Made by a program: the position numbers and the translations under genes | Source of the DNA: Phoronis australis | Lineage: Eukaryota > Phoronida > Phoronidae | Direction of reading: 5' to 3' | Assembly: GCA_002633005.1 (NCBI GenBank) | Contig: NMRA01000510.1 | Span: forward strand, 127,438 to 191,437 | DNA: 64,000 nt | Notes under the pieces: generated by a model | What the model was told of the DNA's origin: nothing | The model's database searches: none | What the model saw: the letters and a program-made list of their open reading frames with translations, nothing else | Shown here: in pieces, positions 14,001-26,000 of the stretch | Layout: each line of letters starts with the position of its first letter | Numbering within the stretch: position 1 is the first letter of the stretch

Positions 14001-17000
14001 TATCGTTTCTTCAATAGTGTACCTGCACGCCATGTTTCATGACAATCCGTCGAGGAAGTCGGAAGATACAAAGAAAAAGGTAGAACAAAACTAAAATTGC
14101 CATTTGGGGGCAAAACTGTCAACAGATCTGTCCAAAAGTCGTCACCATTCATAGACACGTGCCTAGAAATACAGCAGACAAATTTCACCAAGATCCTGTA
14201 AGAGGTTTAGGAGATACAGCTGTGGATGAGATAAAAACAAAACTGCCACTAGGGGATGCCACAGTAGTCAGAACCATCCAAAATCTTCATCAGCTGTGGT
14301 CTTCAAAGCAGTAACACGCAGCTTTCATAATACTCTTTAGAGTAGTTTGTCTGATGGACAAAATAATAAAAAGGACCACTAGGTGGTATACAATATGTCA
14401 GAGCTACTCAAAAAATAAAAGGTGTCATCATCACTATAATCAAAACCAAATTCCATGAACAACAGTCAAGGCACCATGGAGATACAGAGGAAAAAGTAAA
14501 GAAATAATAAAAGTTACCACTAGGGACATAATGGTAGTCGCATCTGTGTAAAAGTCGTCGCCATCTGTAGCCACTTTCATAGGAATACACTTGCCAAGTT
14601 TAACAAAAGTTATGCAAGGCATTCATAAGATACAGCCGTGGATGCAAAAAACACAACTGCCACTAGGAGGCAGAACAAGTCAGAACTGTCCTCTCTCCAG
14701 TATGAACACATCAATCAATTTTCACAAATGTTTGGCCGATAGAGATGCGGACACCACAAAACAGTAAAAACATCCAATGGAAGGTGCGGAAAACATCCAA
14801 TCCATCCAAAAATGAGGGGCACATGAAAATATACCCAGGACCTTTGAAGATACAGACTGAGGTAAATGTAAAAATAAAAATTACTGCTATCCGTCTGAAA
14901 ATTCGCTCATGCTGCAAAATTTCCCGAACACCCATCATGAAATTTTGGAGATAAAGTAGCCTACGCTGTATGGAGATAATGGCATAATGCATTCATACAT
15001 AAATATACAGGTGTGTAACAATAACACATCAGACATAGATATTAACTGACCTTTAGCCATATTATAATCATTTGCCTAAACATAAACTGAGCTAAGTGCA
15101 ACGTCTTGGTAATTTTACTAATGTCCTAGGGAGTGAAATGTAATTAACACTGTAAAATAATTGAAGATTTGCCAGACGTACAGTGCAAAAGTCAGAAATT
15201 ACACTTTTCAAGTATAAACTTAAACTTTAGTTCATAAAATAAGAATTATATTCGGAGCCAAATGTGACTAACCAATGCAAACATGTGAGCCTTCACATTG
15301 ATATCTCATGCTAAAGAGTGTTCAAGAAACAACCTTACCCTTTGTTTCTCAATGAGATCTCTATGTTGACGGGCGTAGTCAGCCTTTCTTTGCTTTTCAC
15401 GTTCTACCAACTCTTGACGTCGTTTGTTTACATCCTAGGCAATACAACAAGTAACTTGTACAATAGTTGTACTGAGAGCCATTACTGATGTTTGCATCCT
15501 AGGCAATACAAAAAATAACTTGTACAATAGTTGTACTAAGAGCCACTACTGATGTTGACAACCTGGGCAATTCAACAAATAACTGTTGTACTAACTGAGA
15601 GCCATTGCTGACCAAAGTGGCCGTTAGCAATTGTACAAAAAAAAATTAAAGATATTTACGAAAGTTTTGATTGCTAAGTTCATATTTACACATATACGGT
15701 AAAATCTTGTCTGGCGCTAGCTGTGGAACAGAACTTAAAAGAAAGAGTAGCATGAATTTGATGTGACAAGCCATTCATAAAAAAATTTCACTTTTTCCAA
15801 ACTGGATGATACCAAGTACAGGCCTGAGACATTTTCAGAGGTAAATGACAGGAAAGCAGAAAACAAAATGTTGTCACGTTGCAAGTCTGTCGTCATCAAT
15901 ATAACAGTGTTTAAACATTATCAAGATAAAAACAATGTTCAACATGCAGTAGACTGAATCATTACACAACTACAACAGTGGGAATTTGATGCAGTGAGCC
16001 GTGGATACGATAATGATAAATTTGAGGTAGTCTATTCACAGTCCGTGTATATTAAAGCTGGCTGTGTCCACTGGGACAGTGTGTTCTGGTCATCACATGG
16101 TATCATCATTCTGGGGTTATCAGGTCTGGCTTAAGCCAGTAAATTTGATTACACAAACTTACTATCACTGCCCTGGTGGTCCAATAAAAGGGCGATAAAA
16201 CAGATTCATAAATGTAAACACATTTGAAAGCAGCAGACAATGTGTTTTAGTAACATTTGAACAAGAATTCAAATCTAACCAACCCTGAGCTGAATTTTCC
16301 TAATGTTTCCTCAAACAACAAAGCCAGTTGCATGCTCGTATCACCACTTACGTCATTCCTCTGATAGTTCAGGGCCCCGGCTACACCACCTACAGCGGGA
16401 ACAACCCCACCACCAGGTTTCTTCTTGTCTGCAGAACTCCTGTACAATATTGGAATATGCTGAATCATTAAATAACTCAAACACACACACACACACACAC
16501 GCACACACACACACACATATCTAAAGCGAGTCACCGGATGTGTTCTGAGTAGAAACGATAATTCAACTGCTTTCACTAAAACCAGTGAACTTGAACAAAG
16601 AGCATGAAAGAAATGTCCAGGAAATGGAAACTGACATTTCATAGGTGTTAGTAAGTGATTTATTCACTATAATTAGGATGGGTACCTTTGACAGCTACAA
16701 ACACATTAAACGAACACACATGCACGCGCGCATGTTGGTTTAAACAAAATGCAAAGACAAGAGAAAAAAGAAACAAAAACTATAATTCAACATGTAATGC
16801 ATGTTATGGGCAGAACAAGGACATTTTGCATAGTGATTGTTTAATATACCATGATTTTGAAAGGGTACTTTGACATGCCATCAAGACAAAGGTAGAACTA
16901 AAACTCAGGCACATTCACACTTTCAGAATGACAACAACAGTGAAATTGACGCCAGAAAAATCTATGATCATGATTGTGATTACAATGAAAGTCAATACCA

Positions 17001-20000
17001 AGGTGACTATTGAATAACAGAGTCCCACCTGTTTTCTTTATCACCACTCTTTCTCACTCCCACTGCTGGCTTGCCGTACACACTAGCTGGATTATACTTC
17101 TTGGATGGAGCAGAGATGGGACGTTTGGCAGCAGCAACTGGAGCAGGCTTGGCTATGAACAGCACACAAACGACACTGTTAATCAATTACACAATACGAG
17201 AAGTTCATAGTTTTGCTTTAGTTTTTGCTGACACATAAAACACAGTAATTCAGAACAAAAGACGTCTTGGCAAGAACTAGGGATGTACTGTAGTCAGTGA
17301 CATAAAATAACCCGTAGGTAAACAAGGTTTAAAATTCAACGTGCCACTGGAACAATGAATATAATTTTAGTGTGACGGGAGGTAAAGTTTAATTGCAGGT
17401 CTGCCGTGGGGTGCACATAATTGTTGAAGTTCTTGGCGATACCCTCCCGTCCTTAAGGCTTTATGTACACACACTTGGGGATAACCATTGTAAAATTGAA
17501 AGTTTCCCGTTGTCAGATTGTTAGCTGTACTTATCTTAAACTTCAAGTTAAAAGTTATTCATTTCAAAATATTAATGATAGTTCTACACACAACCGACAG
17601 GTGTCAGGACATACCAAATGGCTGCCTTCCTCCTGCTGGCCCTAGAGGGAGCTGCTTGTGGATCTTGTGACCGTGCATCACAGTATGGCTAAACTCACTC
17701 TGTAATTCCTGTGAATGAATAACTACCAGTGATATTGTATGCATAGCAGTCAAGCCACTTTTTGACATTCAAAGCATTGTACGTTCCATGATTGCTGTTT
17801 GATGACTTCGTAATCAAATAAAAAATAAATTCAGCATAGTTATGAGGCTCAACTGTAGATTTGCAAGATAAGACCTGGGCCCGGTCTCCAATCTTTTTAC
17901 TCGAAATGGAACTCGAAATAAGGTTTGGCATTTTCTACTCTACTTTTGGGTGAACTCAAGATAAGTGTCTTTTATTCTATGCTCAAGTACACAATAACTT
18001 ACGTAGATAATTTATTGCCCTTAGTTCACAGTTTGTAAACCCAATATTAAAGCAATAAGTTCGAGTTTGAACTCAAAATTTCGAGTTTTTACTCGAGTTA
18101 GTAGCACGAATATAAGTGTCTTCAAGGGTAAACTTGAACTAGAAACTCCTATGCATAAACTTTTATGTATTCGAGCACAGTCTGATAACCAATTATCTTA
18201 AGTTCGCACGAAAGGAGCAGAGAAATTGCCAAAAATAGTTTCGAGTCCGTTTCGAGTACAAAGATTAGAGATCGGGCCCAGGTTGGTAAATGATGTCTCA
18301 ATCAATGTAGAAATGTGGAGAGACATGAACAGCATTTTATTTATGAACTTCAGGATGAGAGAAAAGATAGTTACAAATTTTCATACCTCAGCCAATGAAC
18401 ATGTCAATATTGCAAAAAAAAACATTTTGTTTACTTCCAAGACACCAGATTTATTCAAGATGGCGTTTTGTGAAGCAAGCAGACACAGCAACAGTTTTAT
18501 GAAAAAAAAATGCTGGAACCACATCTGAATAACATACCTCAGCTCTCCTTATTCTGGACGCAAAATTAGATTAAAACATCGACTAACCGTCTCTGACAAA
18601 AACTTCTGTATCCGTCTCTGTATGAAGGGTTTCTTAAGCACTGTGCTTATGGATGGTCTATCCCTAAAATGGACATTGCACTAATTTCAGAAATCAATAA
18701 CATTACACAGTGTAAAGTAAATGACTTATAATATCAAACAATAGGTAAGCAACATACTCAGACACTATAACTGTGGTGAATGGCCTTCAGTATGGTGCAG
18801 TAAAGATTGGTTAAGATTAGATATAATCACTGAGGCAAAAAATGGAGGAAAATATTGCACACAAAACAAATGGAATGATAAAAATAATTTTTTGACAATG
18901 TTAACTTTAGAGGGGACCTCAATTAACCGAAATATAGTTTTCCAACTTTAATCAAGGGTTGACAAGGTAGGCTCATAATTGTCCTTTGGAGGAGCTATCG
19001 AGTAATTGATTTTAAATTTCTTATAATCCGGTTACTAATAAGTCACATACGAGTATACTTCAGTACTGATTACTTCGGACCACAGAATGAACACGACACA
19101 TCACAGTTACCTGGGATTTCTCTTGAAGAGTTGACCTACTAACATTCTCAGTTCGTAGCTATACTTTGGTGCTACAGGAGGATATGAACCTCTGGAATTG
19201 AAGAAGAAAAATTATTCATATACAGCACATTTAGTAAAGTCTGACCAACACTGTTTGCTGAACAAAGCATAACAAATGAGCCTTTCTGCGTGAGGGGTCC
19301 AAACTCGTTTGAGCCATCCACAGAACTGACGTGAGCTAAATGCATCAGTCCAAACTGGCCAACCTCAAAGTAAGATGAAATAAAAATGTTAAGCCAAAAG
19401 TAGCACCAATGAGCTCCATTCTCACCTCTGGACAAGCACAGAAAGCAATTTATCTTATTTCAAAACTCCATTTGTCGTGACCATGGCAAAATTACAACGA
19501 AATATTTGACACTCACCATTGTGTGAAATGGGATGTCCAATGGTAATAGTCATATTACCTTATAATACATAGGTCTCCATATTCCTTCAACACTGGCAGA
19601 TGACATTTGGGTCTAAAAGTTTCAGTTGGCCTATTTTTCTATTATTTTCTGACATGAAAAAATTTACTACTCCATTGTTGACATAAATAAAACTGCAGCT
19701 TAAATTTTCAAAATGTTGTATCCATGAACCCAAGTATTTACAGACTTGCACTTCATTTCAGCAAAAGTGATAACCAAGGATAAAATTTCTTGAAAAACAG
19801 TTGATTTTGTATTGAACCATTTTCACATGTTTCAATATCAGAGACAGGTTGTTTGCACAATCAAACTTTCATATTAAGTGTCTGTAATTGGCAGATTCTG
19901 CCAACTTCTCAAATCAAACTTGGAATTTACAAAAAGCAATTTTATATTTGATAGTAAATTATGTAGAAACCAGTAAACAATTGAAAAATGTTAAAACGTG

Positions 20001-23000
20001 GGAGAAGAGATGGTAGTTCTGAACTGATGCCGCAAACGCAACCAGCATCTCATAAGTTACATCCCATGGCTTCTTCAGTGTCTCGCATAATAGAGGACCA
20101 GGCTTTACACAAAATGGAAAACAGACAATTCAGGTTTGGAACTGGTTTCTCTGTTCTTGAAAACCAAAAACCAGGACTGTAATTATGTATTAATTGTTAT
20201 CATCATCACCATCACCATCACCATAATCATCATTATTATATTATTATTATTACTATTACAAATATTACTACTCCTACTTACTAAATGTATACATATGCAG
20301 TAATACTGAACAGGGTATGAAAGTCAGCAACTATGAAGTCGCGAACTGACCTGATAATCTTTAAGACTAGATTCTTCATGTTTCCAGCTTCAAACTGAAA
20401 TAAAACAGCAACAAACAAAATGAAAGCACTCCTGATGTTGACACTTACTTGAGTAGCCAACATTAAAGTGGGATGACCATTCACCACGCAATTATAATAG
20501 GAATCTCTGGCCACCAATGTAGGAGCACAGAGATTATATTGCAAATAAGCCCCAGAAACTATCTTTAAGAGTCAGAGCTGAAATTTTCAATAATTTGTAG
20601 GGATTTGAAAAGTAAAGAGGGAAAAACTAGGACTTCGCAAGACCCAGAACATTTTCACATGACAAATAATGGCCATATGGATAGCTTTAAAAATTAAAGC
20701 CTTTCATACTATCATTTTCAGATGACAAGAAGAAACAGCTATGAGGACTTTCTGTTGAGAACTTCTGTTTGTCTATGTTTACAGTTACCATAGGAATATA
20801 TACACTTTGAGGCTTTTCTTCAGTCACCATAAAATATATACACTGTGAGGCTTCCCTCCAGAACTTGATGGAAATCCATTTTGAAGTTAATGATACTTAC
20901 TGCATGCTTCAGTGTCGCAAGCTCATATAGAACACAGCCAAGAGACCAAATATCACTGGAACAGGAAAGGCATTCAAAATTAACACTGAGACGGTCTTAA
21001 AAATCATTTTCACAGAGCTGTCTGTCACTCAATATCCACCTTAACTGATGCATAACTGATGACATGTTGATGGGTGAAAATGAATACAGGTGAATGGGAC
21101 AAACACCTTAGTGTCCTAATTTGACACGAGCAAAATGCTTACAGCTTCACTGATAAGTAGCACAGAAATGATGACATCAATGGTGGCTGTTTACAAGTAC
21201 CCATAGCGCAGTTTTATAGACAAGAAAAAGATAGATACTCCTATCTGGAGACAACTGGTGTCTAAACCCATTTTTAACAATCAAGACTAGCTTATGAGAG
21301 TCTAGTTACAGAAAAACATATTGATATGTGTGCCAGTAACTTTTACCACCTATCATAAGAATGGTAGACATATCAATTCCAATAATTCAAATTTTTATGC
21401 GACTGGAAGCACTTAAAAATTCTCTGCTACATAAAGACGCACACACGGAAACCTCCATGCAGCTAAAAAAACCATAAGTGGAAACACATTTCAGTAAAAA
21501 TTTGCAGTTTTGAAAAACACAACAGCTCTTTGATGTCGATACTTGAGTGAACTCTAGAAAATTATGCCAAAATGTGAGAAAAGCAGGATGAACCATTATA
21601 GAACAGCAATAATTAATAAGAAATTGGATATAAAAACTAAGAGATTGTTGGCAGAAAATTAAAGGAGTTTAGAATCTACAAAAAATCCTTGCTTGAAAAC
21701 GTTCCAGATTTTTTTTCAAAATGACTTTGTCATGTTGTCCACATACCTCTTGTTGTTGTAAGGCCTATTCTCACAGATCTCGGGTGAAAGGTAATACGGT
21801 GTACCTATGCAAGTCCTAGCCAGTTCCACTGTACTGTTAAGCACCTTCGCAATGCCAAAGTCACCCAGTTTGACAATGCCCGACCGGGTCAGAAAAATAT
21901 TCTGAAATTAGATCTATATTGATGACTCACAGTTTTAGTTCTGCTTGCCCTCTCAGAGGAAAAGTTCAGTATAAGCGGTAACGTTCAGTATGAGAGGTAA
22001 AGTTCAGTATAAGAGTTGACAGATCAGAATACAATATCTAGTCATGTATTTTTACATAACTATAAGTCAATACTAAAAAACTTCTAAGTCACACTGAGAA
22101 CAAACGATGACAACACGTTTTCTGCATACTCTCAGCCCTCTTTTCTTGGCAAAGAGAAAACGTTTCTCAGCATTCAACTATTCTCAAAGTGTTTTGCTCC
22201 AAGCATTAAGTGTTCATCACCATGGTAACCAAACATTTTATTTGATTGATGAGACTGCTCACCATTCCAAATGTGCACACTAGATAAAACAATAACTGAG
22301 AGAATTGATAAAAACTTCAAATGCGCTATGATCCACATTTTTACCTGTGACTTTATGTCTCTGTGCAGGATTTTCCGGTCGTGAATGTGTTTGATTGAAA
22401 GACATAACTGAACAAACCAGTCCATAATCTGTTCTTCAGGAAATAGAATACCTCTTTGAGCACTGATTTTTGAGTACAGATCACCTGAAGTAGAAACAGT
22501 ACACACAGGGTCATGCATGGAATTTCAAATACCCTAGATGCAAACTACGCCTTTCTTTTCCTACTTATTCACTAATAACACCAACATACACTTTTAAAAC
22601 ATAAAAAGAGACATGTATAGGTTAATTTACTTTGTTTGAAATTCAACTTTACAATGGGCAGCAGCAAGTTGAAATCAACATTTTTGACAACATTTCACCA
22701 TATTGGGAATCCTTTTTTGATATTCATTAAAATGCAAAGAAGCTCAAGTATTGCACTAAATGTAAAGTGTTTTACCCTATACGCGTGATAGTATGGCCAT
22801 GAAATACGGGTTGTATTGTATGGTGAGATATGGAAGAACTACTTTTCCGTATTTAGTGAGCATTCAATAGGGATTTTCCCCGTATTCAACAAGCATTGAT
22901 TTACACGTGGTGAAAATCTCCATTAAATTCTGGACAACTTTTAAGTTGGCTTCTTCTCTATGAAATTAACATTGCCCCTTAAAATTTTCAATTTAAAACT

Positions 23001-26000
23001 GTTAGGTCATTAGTCTGGGTAACCTTCATAACAGACCAGTGTATGTAGCAGTAGCAGTGACCTACTTAGCTCAGCACACAAGGAAATAAATATGTTATAC
23101 AATGTAGGTGTTGGTACCAAGTGTGTCATTATATCTCGCCCTCGGTTCAAATACATACGTTGTATAACACACACACGCACGCACGCACGCACGCACGCAC
23201 ACACACATATATATTCTTAACAGACAAATGTGTGGGAAAAGTTCAAAATTGTCACAACCACTTGAAAATCTTGGAACTTGAGGCTATATTTGGTACTAAA
23301 ATTTGAACTTGAATTTGGCAAGTGAGGTTCTATCTAAAGTCGCACCCAGCAACCTGAGGTCACATGAGCAATTTGCATATGTCAAATACATACCGCCATC
23401 ACAGAAATCCATTACTATGTACAAGTTAGTGAGCTCTTCAAACGACTCTCGATAAGCGACTACATTGGGGTGTTGTAACTGGGCTAATACAGCTACCTCC
23501 TTTCTGGATTCCTCACGCTCTTTGCGGCCCATCTGAAACAAATATGGTACCTTATTTAGGGATGTCAGAATATTTCATAGTTTAACAAGCATCAATTTTT
23601 TCCTTTTACAACAACTTAATACAGCTTTGAAACAGAAAATTATTTTCATGATATTTAAGGGGTGCTATTTTTGTCTTTGCTTTTTACAATTCGATTTTGT
23701 GCTGCAAATTCCACCCGTACAACACTGTGTGGGCGTTGCCATAGATTTCCTCTTCTAAGCTACCGCAGTTACCCAAACAGAAACTATAGGCTGCTACAGA
23801 CGTTCCCATTTTCTAAAACACATTTTTGGTGAAATCTTTAAGGATAACTTGCTCGTGGATTTTGGCTATCCCCTCAGACCATTGTCAGTCTTTAAGGTAG
23901 GTGTATACACTGATCAAATCTCCAGGTTCCTAAGTAAAATGAGTAAAAAGGGGGTTTTAACTAGTTAGACCTGACTCTGAAAGTGACAAAAATCTAAAAA
24001 AAGTTTCTTTTGTAGTTCGTTTTTTTAAAAAATCGTATTTTTTAATTTTCAAAAAATCCAATTTTACCTCGAATTTTTTTTCAAAATGCACAGGGATCAT
24101 CATCAACTGTTTCCTTACGCAATATTCTACTTATCCATACCAAATATATGTACAAAATCATTATGATCTTGATTTTGTGGCATTTTTTGTTTGCGAGTTG
24201 GGGCAAGCACGCCACTTTTTGTCATTTGGTCACTTTCCGTCTAATAACTAAAAATCTGGTCCATTTATCAAAAAACCCTGGCACGCGATTTTACTTCAGT
24301 CCTAGAGGATTTCAAATTTGCAACTTTCGTAAAAATTGACTCACGTGTTGTGGAAAAATAGGCCCGAGAATCTTGTCACTATCCTGAAATCACGAGCCGA
24401 GAAAAACGGCTTTGAAGTTAAGCGGTCCATCGATTGCCACTTGAGATCAAATTTCGTTCAGAATGCGCGGTCATTATGTTCCAATTTTTGTTGAAGTACT
24501 AGAAATAAAGCTGATACTTACTTCTTGTTTAGAAAATGTGACATACCTGTTTGTTTACAGCGCAATTTTAATCATTTTTTCGAAATTGTGAAGCACGACA
24601 GACGACCAAAACAAGTATGGCTGTCACGTGGGTGGAGCTTAGCGTTGATCTATTGTCTGCTGTACTGGTGTGCCGACCACACATTAAAACCATGTGTTGA
24701 TTGTTTATACGATTCATCTGAACTCTCCACTCAGTATAGTAAAAGACACTCTATATGACACAGACCTATTTGTTAGTATTCCAATATTATCATCAACCAA
24801 TATATGTGTTATATCAAATCGCCGCGTTACTGTCTATTGGCGACGAGGATAAAGAACTACTTTCATAGTAATGGTTCAACATTTTTACGTGCCTGTACCG
24901 AATGGACTTTGGGGTAAGAAAATATCACTTTCTGCGCAAATAGGTTCGCTTGGGTGAGATTCTCAAGTTACTAAAGTTTCTTATATTGCTTTCCTCTAGA
25001 ATCGTATAATATCATGAGTTTTAATTCAGGGTTACGTTTGAATCTATGCACTAGAAAATTTTTGTTATTTTGAACACTGGGTCATTTCTTTGGGTTACGG
25101 CCAGTGGCAAGTTAAAAAATCCTCTTGGTTTGACAGCCTAGTTTCTCCACGGCGCGTTCCCAGCTCAGAAGCACGGTTTATCTGCGAAGACTCTACTCTG
25201 ACGGCATGTAGTTGTTAATATGTCGCGCGCGCGGCTTGTCTTCACAGCGCGTGCATGCACTCTCACCGAATCGTGCAACACCACCCACGTCGACACTCAG
25301 CGTCCTCTCGCAAGACACCTGACCTTATATTACCGACTTCTCTTATACTTGCACAATTTCTGCACTGACTCCTCAAGCTGAGTGCAGTGATGGCTTCGGT
25401 AGGACTTGGCGTACTTTGCAGATACACAAACAGGCTCAGGCTCGGAACAGGAGCTAGTTCACCATTTCACTACCAACTTTCACATGGTCAAAATAGAATT
25501 ATTTTATTCTTGGTCTTGCTACAACACCAATATCAGCTGGTACAGCACTCTCGATTGCCCGGTTACGCAATGCTTGTTGACAGGGTTAGATTAGAGCTAG
25601 TGTCCTTGTATATAAGCTCCGCCCCAGTTGTCAATCACTGAGCTGGTGAGCACTCAAGCCATACGACTTACTGAAGCTTGGTCAAATATAGCTAAAAAAA
25701 CAACTTTGGATTTTCAGAATGATTTTATTTTTCTTCAGTATACTGTGCATCAAGAATTAAAGATTAGGATGACATAAAAATGTAAAAAACAGTCAAAAAT
25801 TTTTTTTTTGTGTATCCACCTACCTTAAGGATTTATCTCATAGTGCAAAACATTAATGACATCAATGTCATATGAAAACACTAAGATTCATCAATACGTA
25901 TTTTGCTTTTTTTGATTTTCTTTAGTAACTTCAACAGAATTCCACACTATGATTCATACATTTAAAAATTTGAAAGTTTAGTGGTCCCCTCCACTTTATC

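Noticed and set aside
13925-14200. similarity of minus frames reading GDDFWTDLL to a protein family
   Set aside because: The frames come from the ~140-bp repeat, recur in other units with shifts and have no conserved frame.
23010-23306. two ORFs rich in CV/TH repeats
   Set aside because: Translation of the CACG/CA microsatellite.
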